Source of the DNA: Trichoderma breve
Taxonomy: Eukaryota > Ascomycota > Sordariomycetes > Hypocreales > Hypocreaceae
Assembly: GCF_028502605.1 (NCBI RefSeq)
Contig: NC_079234.1
Location: forward strand, 3,348,001 to 3,412,000
Length of the DNA: 64,000 nucleotides
Direction of reading: 5' to 3'
Shown here piece by piece: positions 1 to 11,544 of this stretch. The notes under the pieces are model-generated. The model did not search any database, had not been told where the DNA came from, and saw only the letters and a list, made by a program, of their open reading frames with translations. How positions within the stretch are numbered: position 1 is the stretch's first letter; the number at the start of each line of letters is the position of its first letter. The translations under genes were made by a program, and so were the position numbers.

Positions 1-1086
1 GGCTCTGGCGGCGAGGCAACGCCTACTCTTGAGAGAAATGGCTTACGAGTCCGTTCGGTAGTATATCATCCATTTGCGTTTAAAGAAAGTCAGTCTAAGA
101 ACTGCACGTGGTACTCGGAAAACACAGAAATACGCATTGCATCTGAATGCATATTCGTATCAGCAAGCTTCGCCAAATAAAAGAGGGGAGGGGAAATGCT
201 ATGACGCGTTGTTGTTGATCGACCAGAGCTAATCCCATCGTTCGTCGATACATGGCGCTAGAAAAAGCTCAACTCCAAGCTCGCTCGAAGTGCATGGTGG
301 TACATAATTTCACCTGGCCGCTTGGCATTACAATAATAAACAATCAATAAACGTCTCGTGACATGCAAGAGTTTAAAACTCAAAGAACATTGCAATTTCC
401 GCTCCTGGAGTGACGATGAGCTGAGGCGCCTCACCTGACATATGAAGCCATCGCCGTGTGGTAGCACTACCTTCTCGTGCCCCCGTCCCCTCCCCGAATG
501 TTGAGCCGAAAAGCTGGTTTGGATAACCTGAAAGGGAGTTTTCAGGAACACGTGAACACGTGCATTACCCGATCATGATTTGTATTGTTTTTTTTTTTTT
601 TTTAGTCGATAAGCTTGAGCCGTATGATATCTGACAGTTAGTTCTGAGGGCCGCTCCGATGATTTGCGATACACGCTCGAGATCGCCGGGAGCTTCATTT
701 GAGCTGAGAGGGGCTTGTGGGGAAATGAAAACGAGTCAACGCCACAAGCGAAGCACCCGTAAATAATTAAGTTGATAGTAAATATCCAAATATGCAGGCG
801 ATGAAGTTTATTCCAGCTGGAAATTAAAGGCCGCTCATCAATCATCACTTTGCAGGGTAAGCGTTTCAGGATCAAACTCTATTGCAGTAGTGATGATTCC
901 AAGAGGCAATGCTATCAGGTAAGGTATCTCCTTTAATGATGTACATGGTAATAACAATAATATCCATCGTGATTCAAATACAGCCGTTGGCCAGTCTGCT
1001 GTACCAATTTGCTTGCTAATAACGAAAACATTAACAAGCCCAAAACAAAACCCCAGCAGAATAAGCAACATGAAGTGAAAAAGGTA
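1..1086. other. Intergenic region, no gene seen
   Basis: No convincing gene is visible. The open frames here are short, lack recognisable domains and overlap one another. A pure T run lies at about 587-604. A short minus-strand frame at 838-1071 encodes one hydrophobic stretch just downstream of the membrane-protein stop at 1087; it could belong to an alternatively spliced C terminus of that gene, but no good splice pair was found. Confidence 0.5.
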
Positions 1087-2657
1087 TCATCTCTTGATTA
1101 TTCTCGGCGGCACTCGATCGCCGTTATATTTTACCGACACTGGTGGCTTCCCCGGCTTGCTCCGCGGTGCCCGAAGGTTGGCAGATGGCTGTTTATTTCT
1201 GTTTGCAAATGCAACTATGGGCTTCAACGGCAGGGCGAGTATCTCCAGGAAAACCTTGAAAGGAAACGTCGCTGCCGTCACGATCAATTTCCATGCCCAC
1301 GGGAGCCAATTGCTTCGTTGATTCGATTGCTTTGCTGCCGCTGCCGCCAAGGATATGGCGTCCTCCAGCTTTGCGTGCATTTGAGAGAACCTAGCCTCTG
1401 TTTGTAGCTGCAGGAGCGTTGCCTTCTTCTCATATCGCCTTACGGCTCGATTCAGAGCATCCAGTTCTGGCTGGATAGCATTCCTGACGTCTCGACTAAC
1501 CGTCGCTGTGGTCGTACCCAGGGACTCTCCGTGCCCAGCGATCACGTTGCCTTGAGACGTTGAAAGAGTCTCAAGCCTTTCTAACCTTCTGAGCATCTCC
1601 TCAAGTAGCGTTTCGGTGCCAACTCGTTGACCAAACGGACTTTCTTGCACTATTTTCTGAAGGTGCAGCGTCCGAGACTGGACCAGCGTGATTATATGTG
1701 ACAATACACGCAGCTCAGCTGCCATGAGGAAAATCGTCAAGTTGAAGTTGGAAACGAGCCCCTCAGATGGTCGGCTCAGCTGCCCTCTGATATAATGTAG
1801 GAGGTATGCGCTAAGCATCGGTAATACGAAGCATGATGCGAGAGCAAGACCTTCGTGGCGATATAGCTCCTTGAGAGCGGCCTGTTGCTGTTCTGTTACC
1901 ACCTTCTCTCTTGTCTCTCTCTTTTCTGAGTTGAAATTATCTGCTTTATCTCCCTCTCGCTCTTCAGGGACGTCGTCCAAGGGTGTGCTAGTACTCGGAG
2001 CCTTGGCCTGAGAATCGAGATCGCTGTCCGTTTCAAGCGCGATATTAATCGATTGCTCTTCAAAGGTACGGACTTCCTGCGCGGCATGATACCATTGCCT
2101 ACAACAAAGTATGAGCTTGGTTATTATGTTTCCCACCATATAGAGCGTGGTAGACGCGATAGTGGTGCTGCTACATACCAAGGCTGCGTCACCGACCAAT
2201 GAAGGAAGATGGCGGCGAGGCCCAAGAGCATAATGTCGGTGACGACGGAGGTGCCATTCTGAAATAGAACGCCGGCGATGGCGGGCAATAATGCAAAGGC
2301 CAGCGACAGAGATGCTAACGGCGATGAATCGTGATGGGATACCTCGCCGTGAGCGTGCGGCCGGGGGTTGAGGATGTCGCGTGCCTCATTTAGGCTGTAA
2401 TCCGAAAAGTTGGAGCTCCTGCGCGGAGGCGCCTCGGAGGAGGAATCTGAAGAAAAGTGCCGCGACATGGAGCCAAATCGCATCGAAGGCTCGTCTAGAG
2501 TTTTGACACGGCGGATGGAGTGTCCAGGAGGAGCGTTGCTGGCGTTTCCGACACCGTGGCCGAGGCTGATGCCGGAGCTTGCGGCGAGTCCGGGCCGAGC
2601 TGAGGATGAAGCGGTCGAGGCCTGACGGCCGTCGTCTGGCATTGCTGCCGCCGACAT
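1087..2657 (-). CDS. Uncharacterised fungal multi-pass membrane protein with coiled-coil region
   Basis: I read two exons, complement(1087..2098, 2179..2657), giving 496 residues. The 80-bp intron has donor GTATGT and acceptor TTGTAG and joins in phase to make ...TQPWQWYHAAQ. The N-terminal ~115 residues are Ser/Ala/Gly-rich and probably disordered. Two hydrophobic segments follow (starting SLAFALLPAIAGVLF and DIMLLGLAAIFLHW). After a charged loop come two more (LASCFVLPMLSAYLL and the NLTIFLMAAEL region), then a heptad-like region (EEMLRRLERLETL onward) and a last hydrophobic patch before a basic tail ending RIIKR. I recognise the general look of a conserved filamentous-fungal membrane protein but no named family, so no function is assigned. 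The start is the first ATG, preceding SAAAMPDDGR. Confidence 0.75.
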
Positions 2658-5365
2658 GGTTTAGGATATGCACGATCGTGCAGGATGGATGTCAGCAGAG
2701 GATCATTGGACGAGTGGCAGGGAGGAGAGGGAGAGATGGAGTGGTGGGCAGACACGCAGCGTCCAGTCGTTACGTCAACTGGAATTCGAGGCCGGGCTGC
2801 TGTTAGCGGGTGTCAGTGGATGCTCCAGCGCTCTTCCCTGCTAATGGCTAGCGCTCCCGCATGGCTGGGCGGGCTAGAATCTGGGGTACAGCGGGCTTGT
2901 GCTGATTTTGGCAGTTTTGACGTAGTGGCGGGCTGCGGGCAGCAAAAATGTCACCGGCTGATAGCGGTACCTTAATATATCAATAGCATTGATACAAGGT
3001 CCAATGATAAGGTATGGCTGGATAAGAAGGTGTGATGTTTTGATGTGTTGATGCATCTTAATCTTTGATAGTTCTCCCATGAATTGATAAGAGATCCATT
3101 TACGCATGGTTTCCCGCAGTGATATCTTTGTGCATTCCTTGCACCAGCTACCCCATCTTGCGGCGCAACATGGCACGACAAACAAGTCTCCACTGGAACA
3201 ATTCTGGACGAAAGACTCCGGGCGCCAAAGGCGCCATTGACATGAATGGAATGAATCATGTACATGTAATTGGTCCACTGTCTTGTGTGGTTACTTGATT
3301 TTTCTTATTTAACGGCCTTAGTAGCTTACCACTGGCTGGATGGAGTTTCTCATTATTTCGCGCTTTTCTAAGCGTCATCATACAGTCATCTGACTTTAAG
3401 GCCCGCCCTGTGTCGACCACAATACTGATCAAGAGCACGACAGTTATAGCATTTACAGCATACATGTATGCAAATTGCGGTAGATGGATCGATTTAGATC
3501 AGGCATCAAGCTTGTATTCCATCGTTCGGCCCTACACTGCCCATCTCATTTCCCCAGACAGCAGCAAACAACTGCGGGCTGACAAGTCAGTTCCCAGAAA
3601 TGAGGCCCAGCCTAGATCTCGCCCCGCCTCCCAGCTCTGAAGAGCTCTTGCAGATCATCGCCTACGTCATCTCCCAAGTGCGCATTGAATAATTTCCCTT
3701 CGTGGTGATATTCCGCATCACCGCAGTGTGAGCAGGCAGGGCAATCTCGAGAAATCCGATTCTAACCTTGGTTTGGATAGCGATAATAGGAGACTTAAAT
3801 TGAATGCTGGCCCCTGTCCCGCACCGTGGTGACTAGCTGGCATTTCCCACCGGGGAACAGCAATGACAGCGGCCCGTGCAATATGGAAGCGCACGGTTCG
3901 TTCAGCCCCCTATTCGGAATTACTGCTGCTCGATCGATGGCAGGCTGAAGGGGTTTTACGATCTTTCAGTTCTTTCTCCGCATGAAGCCTGGTCGGTGAG
4001 ACCCGATAGATTTGCCCGGGATGGCCCCTGGCACCATTGTTGCTGCTGTAGCTGAGGCTGACGATACGAAGCTGTTGCTATCATTGTTCCATCCAGTCTT
4101 CTATTCGACACCCCAGCCTATTCGTAGATGTATTGCTATTCCCTGGTAAACTCAATCCTTTGGCCTTGGCTCTTGGATGAAAAGCCCCAGCCTGTACGTA
4201 ACAGAGTTGCTTCCTCAGACAAAGGTGAGACAAGGCTAGGAACGCCTCCATGCAGCAATCAGGAGGTAGCAGTGAGGGCTGTCAAATCGCTCAATAGCCC
4301 TAACTAACCAGGTGGTTCTGCAAGCCACATCCAGAAGCGAGTCGTCTACTAGTTTTAGTGAGTGGCATGATGTGAATCGGTGTGATCTTTCATGCATTAT
4401 CACCATCCATGCCATGTGTTATGCGTGCCTCTAGATCTTCGGGATTGCCGCGAGTGATGATGCAAATTTCTGTTCGCCATGGGTCTGATCCTTAGAATAG
4501 CAGCCCAGTCCCATCGTGGAATTTTGACTGTTGGGTTGTCGTCACAAGATCCACGATAATAAATGACCCTTGGCAGGGCAAAATTAAGTCTAACGGTTCA
4601 GCTTGGCCTGCTGCTGGGCGCCACCCACGCAGAGTCCCGAAGCCATGCCGCATTCTCCTAGCTAGAGCTCACTCGCAGCGGCTTAGGCAAGCATTCATGG
4701 ATGTAAGTAAGCACGGCTTCTCGCACTTGAGATGCTGCATGGATCGTCAGGGCAAAGGCGTGTTAGTGGTTTGTGCAGGCGAGCAAGCAAACAAGCATCA
4801 AACGCAGATAAAGGTGAGGCGGCTCCCAGGCCCAGGCCACAGACCATTTCTTCCTCCGGTACAGGTCGGGTAAACATAATTTCTTTTTCTTTCTCCATTC
4901 TCGCTCTCTTTTCTTCTTCTTATTTTTTCTTCTTATTCTTATTTTAGAACCATTTGATCTCGGCTCGTTATTTGGACCACCAGCAATGGGCATTTAAAAT
5001 TCTTTCTTCTCCCAGCATCTTCCACAGCCTGCCGAATATTTTCGATGCTGTCTTATCGCACTTGATGCCAAATCGATAAATATGCAATCACGCAACAGCC
5101 GCGCAAGAGAATTAATCACCCGCACTAACCCGTTCGAGCGCGCGCCCCTGATTAGCCGATACGAGTACGGCTTCAACGCCAAACCATTCTCAGCACTTCT
5201 CCGGCTGTGCATTTCTAACTCAGCGTTGCGCTCGACGGCCACTGCGGAAGAGTCTCAAATTTCTCCCGCAGCGACTCTATCGCATCTGTGGCTGCTCTTC
5301 TCAGAGTCAACGGCACTCTCGAATTCAACTGGGAGCAGCTTTGCGCTGGTCTCGCCGACTCCTAG
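2658..5365. other. Long intergenic region and probable 5' region of the Erf4 gene
   Basis: About 2.7 kb without a convincing gene. The small frames on both strands have no domains. A pyrimidine-rich tract at about 4877-4945 (runs of TTTCTT and TTCTTCTT) resembles fungal promoter or intron sequence. An ATG-GAT followed directly by a strong GTAAGT donor occurs at 4697-4708, and another open frame starts with ATG at 5082. Either could supply the missing first exon of the downstream Erf4 gene; neither could be proven. Confidence 0.4.
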
Positions 5366-6895
5366 GCCCGACGCGATCTCGCCATTTCCTCGCTGCGCGG
5401 TCGTCCCAGCGGCCGTGCCGTTTCCACCATTCCCACGGCTTCATACGAGCTTCAGGCAATTTCAACAGCAACCGGCCCGCCCTCCCTAGGCGCGCAGGTA
5501 AACCCTCGCTCAGACGCCGTCCCAGCCTCACCCTCGGCCTCTCACCAGCCTCCTCGTCCCGACGCTTCCAAGGTGACGGAACCTGCGTCGCCACAGCCCG
5601 TCTTGCATAAGCGGAACCAACACTCGATTTTTCGCAGTCTCACAACATCGGCCACTGGCCCGACTCGACTTCAACGCCTTTCTTCCGCCCGTCTGTGGAA
5701 TCCTACAAACTCAACCCCCAGAGCTCCCTCCCACAAGCGACGCCCTTCAAGTCCGATTGGACCTCCCGTCCCACTACAGCACCCGGCCCTTGATCAATCT
5801 ACCGACACTGCCGACCCGAACGTCACTGGTGCTGGCGACTATCCCCTGCTGACCCTCACCGAACACCGACAGGTGCGGCACTCTTCGTCAACACCCCTCA
5901 GCTTTCAATTTGACCTAAACACAACGGATAATAAGCGCATAAGCTTGCCTGGATCTGTCCGGGCTTCGTACGACGAGAGACGCTCACAAACCCTCTCCCC
6001 AACTCGGTTTGATTTCCAGACGAGAACTAGCGGCGATTACACTGGCGAATCGCCGCCACCTACCAACAATCCTAAAGTTGACAAGGGCAAAGGCATCATG
6101 CTACCCGAAAATGAGGAGCCGAGGAGGTCCTACTCCAGAGACCTGGAGCGAGGACCTGATGTAATGGACAACCATCGCTTCTCCAACGTATCCCTTGGGG
6201 ATGGTATAGGATCTGCAATCTCGTCATCCAACTCGTCAATCATGGGCGAAGAGATCCAGCCAGATCTAGGTGAATCGTGGGGACCGCAGCACCCTTGCTT
6301 CCCTCACTTAAACCCCCATGTACCATCAGACTCTGCAGAATATGCCAAGACGCGGATAATCCGAATCCGCCGCGACTGGCTTCTCCAGGGTGATCTTGCT
6401 CCCACATTTTCGAATCTTTACCCTGAGATCCTAGATCCTGCTGGAATTCCTGAGCCTGAATTTCGGCGCATCATAGACAAGCTCAACAAGGAGCTGGTAC
6501 CGGCTTTTGATCCCTACAATCCCCGTAATGTGCTTGACGCGGTCTTGGGCCTTGTTACTGGATGGCTTTGGGATGACTTCGGTATGACTGGCATCAAATC
6601 TCGATTGAATAACTTGGAGTTGTGGATAGAGAAGTGGAATCGAGAAAAAGAAAAGACCACACCATCTGAGGAGGGCATTCTCCCTCCAAAACTCATTTCG
6701 CTCCGGCGCACGGGTTACATGACTGTAAGTGGACTTCTCTCCTGTTTGGAATTTCTGGCAGCCAATGCTAATGATTCTCGTCAGCTGGACATCCAAATAC
6801 CAGACCCAGAGATTGCACCAGCACCGAGTAGCACCGGCGCTGCTGAGTCCATTGCAGCTATGCCCTTGGAGCCAGCACCCGTGCTTGTCGCATAA
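5366..6895 (+). CDS. erf4: Erf4/Golgin-A7 family subunit of a palmitoyltransferase (5' end unresolved)
   Basis: The frame is open from just after a TAG at 5363-5365 to the stop at 6895. The C-terminal region (about 6285-6790) carries an Erf4/Golgin-A7 domain: HPCFPHLNPHVP, then IIRIRRDWLLQGDLAPTF, FRRIIDKLNKELVPAFDPYN, and GLVTGWLWDDFGMTGIKSRL. In yeast, Erf4 is the accessory subunit of the Erf2 DHHC enzyme that palmitoylates Ras at the ER membrane; the same role is inferred here. The first 245 or so codons are Ser/Pro/Thr-rich and look coding but contain no ATG (the first in-frame ATG is at 6098, inside the disordered part). The true start therefore probably lies in an upstream exon. The candidate acceptor CTCCTAG ends at 5365; candidate upstream ATGs are at 4697 and 5082. 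Confidence 0.8.
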   Translation, partial: ARRDLAISSLRGRPSGRAVSTIPTASYELQAISTATGPPSLGAQVNPRSDAVPASPSASHQPPRPDASKVTEPASPQPVLHKRNQHSIFRSLTTSATGPTRLQRLSSARLWNPTNSTPRAPSHKRRPSSPIGPPVPLQHPALDQSTDTADPNVTGAGDYPLLTLTEHRQVRHSSSTPLSFQFDLNTTDNKRISLPGSVRASYDERRSQTLSPTRFDFQTRTSGDYTGESPPPTNNPKVDKGKGIMLPENEEPRRSYSRDLERGPDVMDNHRFSNVSLGDGIGSAISSSNSSIMGEEIQPDLGESWGPQHPCFPHLNPHVPSDSAEYAKTRIIRIRRDWLLQGDLAPTFSNLYPEILDPAGIPEPEFRRIIDKLNKELVPAFDPYNPRNVLDAVLGLVTGWLWDDFGMTGIKSRLNNLELWIEKWNREKEKTTPSEEGILPPKLISLRRTGYMTVSGLLSCLEFLAANANDSRQLDIQIPDPEIAPAPSSTGAAESIAAMPLEPAPVLVA

Positions 6896-7896
6896 AACAA
6901 CCATATACCGATACTTTTTTCTCTTTGTCTGTCTGAAGATTTGCTACCTCATTCTTCTTCTTATATTTATTCTTCCATCTAATATTCTCACGACCAATGG
7001 AGGCGCCATGAGAAGAGCAGGCTCTTTTGTTACGATTTGATCCTTGAAAAACTTGTTTTTCAGAGGAATGTTTATTTTGATACCATAGGCATCGCACGGC
7101 GTTGGGGTTAGCCTTGCTTTGAGCTGCCTTTTGAGGAGGCAGCGATTTTTTTTTCTTGGATGATTAGATGTTTGTCACTTGGTGAAAAACGGGACGTGAC
7201 GGAGGGTGAATGTTGTTCTGATGTCCCGACTGTATAAGCTTATGAAGAGTTCAGACGATAGGAGTAGCCGACGTATTTAATAGCGGTCTGGATTGAATAT
7301 ACTATTGTGATTATCCAAGCATTAAGAGTCTCCTCATTCTCACATCTTTATGCTCTGCACGGGAGTATGTATGCCGACCTGACGCCATTGTATGCCTGTC
7401 TCAAAGCTCGTTGTTCCCCTTGCATCTGATGCTTTTTCAGGCCGCTCGCCCCCTTTCCATTATCATGACGCTTACAAGAAGATTCCAACCCATCATCCCA
7501 CCGACGACCGCCTCAGTTGTCCTATTTTGGCTATTCCAATATGCGATGTCGGCAGATATCTCAAGCGATCGGCCGACGAGACCCGCCCTTCATCGCCGGT
7601 AATAAGACGCATTTTGCTCCCGCAGCATTCCTGCGCGGTCTCAGAACTTGTGCAGCCCTTTCGGTCTTTAAAACATATTTTGACCGACCGGCACGGTATT
7701 TTATCTACGATCCATATCGTGACTTTTTTTCTCTTTCTTTCTTTTTCTCCATTTTCTCATTTTTGACTATTTTCCTCTAATTATTTGAATATGTTGGCTT
7801 ACATTTTGACATGCTCTCGATGATTTTATGATAAAATTTTCTCGTTGATTGTGTATTCTGCTTTTTTGGATATTTACGACAAAGTGATTGGGAGCC
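6896..7896. other. Intergenic: 3' flank of erf4 and promoter of the SBF-like transporter
   Basis: No gene seen. Short overlapping plus-strand frames at 7392-7780 have no domain and unlikely composition. CT-rich and T-rich runs at 7727-7780, just upstream of the transporter, fit a fungal core promoter. Confidence 0.5.
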
Positions 7897-9634
7897 ATGG
7901 CTGCTACGACATTAACGACAGCGATGACGACAGTGACGACGACGACGGACAGGAGTAATTGGAAGGAAAACAAAGCTCTGGTGTGGATTTGGAAGGGAGT
8001 CGAGTTTGTGGCGGCGCAGTGGTTGCTCATTGGATTCGGCGTGGCATGTGTGCTTGGATGCTTCTTCCCACGTGAGTTTTCTCTTCTTCATTTTCTCTTC
8101 GTTGACATCTTCAACGATGCTGAGTTCCTTTTCTTTTCTGAATCGGATTTGCCCTCGGCAATTGGATGAGGGGTGGTGCCGTGGAATAGAGTAAGCTAAT
8201 CGGTTGGTTACGTCAACAAATACAGATGTCGCAGAACATGGGGGTGTCATCAGATCAGAGTATAGCATCCTATATGGTGCCGTGGCAATTATATTTCTGA
8301 TCAACGGACTGCAGCTTCCTCCGGATAAGTTGAAGCAGAACCTGACAAATTGGAGGCTGCATATCATGGTTCAGGGCTGCAGCTTTGTGATTATTCCTGT
8401 GATTATGCTGGGTGAGTAGAGACCAACTATACGACTCCTGTCACTACAATCGCCATATACATAAACTAACAAAGATGTGAAATATAGCCTTTGTACACAT
8501 CTGTCTTGCGGCTGGCGCCCTCCGGCACGGCACTCCTTCTATCCCCATCATCCTCGGCATGCTCGCCACAGCCTGTCTCCCCACCACAATCGCCTCCAAC
8601 GTTGTCATGACACGCTCAGCAGGAGGCGATGAAGCTGCGGCCGTCATCTCAGTAGTCATTGGCAACACACTCGGCTCGTTCCTCACGCCAATCTTGATAT
8701 ACGGCTTCATACCGCGCGATTCCGTCTTTGACAACTGGCGACCTGCGGACCCGAGTACCCTGGGCGACATGTATGCCAACGTGGCCAAGCAGCTTGGCTT
8801 GAGCGTCTTGTTACCCCTGGCAGTGGGACAGGCGGTGAGGTGGTGGAAGGGGGATCTTGTAGCAAAGGTGCTGAGGGTGACGATGTTGGGAAAGCTACCG
8901 GCTGTTTGCTTGATACTGCTAGTATGGTGAGTTGGGCATGTTTCAAGCTGGATATTGCTGTTTAACTAACAAGAATATGACGAAAGGACCACATTTTCAG
9001 GCGCATTCGGCACTGGTGCGCTCTACAAGCTATCTAAAGAAGACGTCATCTTCAACGTCTTCATTAATATCGGCCTCTACATGATCTTCACCCTCATCTG
9101 CTTCTACCTCGCTCGCCCACCCGCCTTTCTCGCAACATACGTCAACCCTCATGTCAAGGAATCTCGTCTGCCCGAATGCGTCAAACGTATAGTCTCTGTT
9201 AAGAAAATGTCTAAGGAACAGACCATTGCCGTGTGCTTTTGCGGAGCGGCGAAAACGACAAGCTTGGGTATCCCTTTGGTAACGTCCATGTGGAACCAGG
9301 CGGATGATTTGACAAGGGCGTTTATCACGATTCCAGTTTTGCTTTATACAATTGAACAGGTGAGTTTTTGGATCCACTCTTTGATTTGTGTTTATTTGTT
9401 AACGAGCGTTTGAATAAGGTCTTTATGGCTCAAGGTCTAGTCTATTATTTTAGATGGTATTTACGACGCGATCGAAAACCAGGTGCTAGTAATGCAGGGA
9501 TTGTTGATGAGGAGCAACCTGCGACAACAGGAGATCACGAAAGCGATATAACGGCTCATGATAATGATGATAACGAGGAAGAAAGAGTGCCGGTAGAAAG
9601 GGTTGAAGAGAAAGACACTGTGAAAAGCGGATAG
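7897..9634 (+). CDS. SBF-like (bile-acid/sodium symporter fold) transporter, Rch1-type
   Basis: Five exons, join(7897..8071, 8226..8411, 8488..8926, 8987..9359, 9419..9634), give 462 residues. All four introns have GTGAGT donors and keep phase. The start ATG at 7897 has a strong context (GCCATGG); an upstream in-frame TTG was ignored. The protein is strongly hydrophobic with about ten membrane segments. It carries segments typical of the SBF-like CPA transporter family (PF13593): [20 protein letters not shown], the polar pair [20 protein letters not shown] and [15 protein letters not shown], and a late [17 protein letters not shown]. Yeast Rch1 (YMR034C) is a plasma-membrane member that limits calcium uptake. 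The C-terminal 60 residues are acidic and cytosolic-looking. The substrate is not known. The gene is convergent with the CorA-like gene, 140 bp apart. Confidence 0.9.
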
Positions 9635-9774
9635 AGGGGTATATGTTTAGATATGATGATTAATGCGCACCTAATGTGGACCTAATGTCTCATGAAGATC
9701 AATGCTTGGGAGCGTGGTCTAAGCCATGGAATTGCATCGTATGCGAAATCTCGTTTGAGTCCAACTGCCAATTC

Positions 9775-11544
9775 TCACGGCTCGGCTGTGTCCAAATCGT
9801 GATGGTGGCGCCAGCGGTGGTTAAGGATATCAAACATGGAATACTTTTTGTAAGGATCTTGCTCCGATATCGAACTCCGTTTTGTCTCCGTTTCCTGTGA
9901 TTGTTTCTCGTCCATGTCCCTCGCTCTGCGTCTGTTGGCTTCACCAACCACGCTCTCTCTTGCACGAGACTGTAAGAGCTGGATGCGACGGCTGTTCCAG
10001 ACTGCCCAGGCAATGACGCCTGCCATAGTGAGTAATGTCAGAGGACCTGTCACGGCCCAGTACACCCAAAAGTGGCTGTTTGCGACCTGATGGAGTGAAG
10101 GCTCAGACCAGTTAAATAGCGGCATGGCGAAGAATGACTAGGAAGAGAGTCAGCATATCATGCGTCAAATAGGAATTTGCTGGTTAGCCGCGGGATAGCT
10201 AGATAGTCTGGAACTTACCGCAATGAAGGTGCCTGGTAAGAAAAAAGTTGTGAGTAGGGCAATGATCTTCATAGCTGAACTGTCTTGCTTGCTCGACACG
10301 GCCATTTCTCTGGAATCTTGCGCGAGGCTGACATTGATCAGACTATCTGCCTGAGCAATGAGGTTGAAAAGCTTTTTACTGTCAATTCTATTTTTTCTCA
10401 AATTGCATTTTGGCTAAACAGGGAAGTCTAGGTAAAATGTACTTACGACGGTTTGCTGCGCTTCCATTCGTTCCTTCATGCCGTCCATTATGCACATGTG
10501 TTCCATATTGCTCAGAAGGAATTCGATCCGCTCATCCAACATGTGGCAGGCTGGGGCTAGTTTCTGCTGACATTCCTCTGGTATAACTCCACTAAGATGC
10601 TGTATTTTCTGACGCAGAAATAGAGCCATGTATCGAGACGAATTTATTGTTGCCAGTCCCAAATACAGCTGACTTTGCAATTTACCTAGTCCTTTCACCA
10701 GGACGCGGTAGTCGTTCTGTGAGTCTGTCGCATTCTCCGAGACGCTGAGACCGTATCCCGTCATTTCTTCTATCTTTTTTAGATCTCTTAAATTCATCCA
10801 AAGGTGATTGGCTTTCGCCTCAAATGTTTTCTCGACGGCTAGCAGCGGCAGCAAGAGAGGATGACTACAATTCATGAATTGCTCAGGCATCTTCTCAAAC
10901 TGTGCGAAGCTGATATTTTTAAGTGCAATATAGAAAAAGCCACGAGTGATGTTCGTTTGGGGATCGTATCGAAGCGCCGAACCGATCGAAGCCCAGTCAG
11001 TGGCTCTTTGAATGATAAAGACTAGCCGCAGTCAGTGCCTATTCACACGTGTATGTGCATACATATACTACCTAGTAGGCACGTATGTAGGCCCCTAGGT
11101 ACATGTATAGAGAAGTCAAATACCATAACTGTTGTCAGGCTGCAAAAACATGCCGCATGCACCGCTGTCTATGGAGCAGAAATGCTTCTGAAAATATGGC
11201 AGCCCAAAAGCAGCGTTAAACGCTTGTATCTCGCCATTTGTCAAGTGTGGAAGTTTTTCGGAATCGGCACAAGGCAACACTGCCACCTTGAAGCCGGCCG
11301 ATGGCTGTTGTCCATCTCGCGTTGGGGTGGGCTCTTTTAGCCACGAGTCCACGGTTTCTGTGTGGAAGCCACAGAGTTCGTATTTTTTGGTTGGTTCATC
11401 GTCTTCATATTTCCAACATTCAATCATCGCAATATCGAAATTGGCTTTCTCCGAGGGTGACTTTCGGACATTTGGACACCAATCAAATAACCATTCTCGA
11501 TTTCCCTGGCCTCCAAAGCCCGAAGCAGCTGAGTTCTCGGACAT
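9775..11544 (-). CDS. CorA-like two-transmembrane protein (copy 1)
   Basis: Four exons, complement(9775..10137, 10219..10371, 10447..11021, 11124..11544), encode 503 residues; phases close at every junction. The joins SYVFIIQRATDW, EAQQTVLFNLIAQ and PGTFIASFFAMPLF match the shape of fungal CorA-like proteins. The large N-terminal part is soluble and ends in helices (around residues 230-365). It is followed by TM1 (FFLPGTFIASFFAM, about 368-390) and TM2 (FWVYWAVTGPLTLLTMAGVI, about 405-430). The bacterial CorA selectivity motif Gly-Met-Asn is not present; the loop reads AMPLFNW. Such degenerate members are abundant in filamentous fungi and have no proven magnesium transport. The exon 3 acceptor (AAAAAG at 10372-10377) was chosen because it restores LFNLIAQ. 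A distant paralogue lies at 18234-19961. Confidence 0.85.

Noticed and set aside
2874..3465. Small minus-strand frames in the 2.7-kb gap
   Set aside because: They overlap in different frames, lack domains and have no consistent splice signals.
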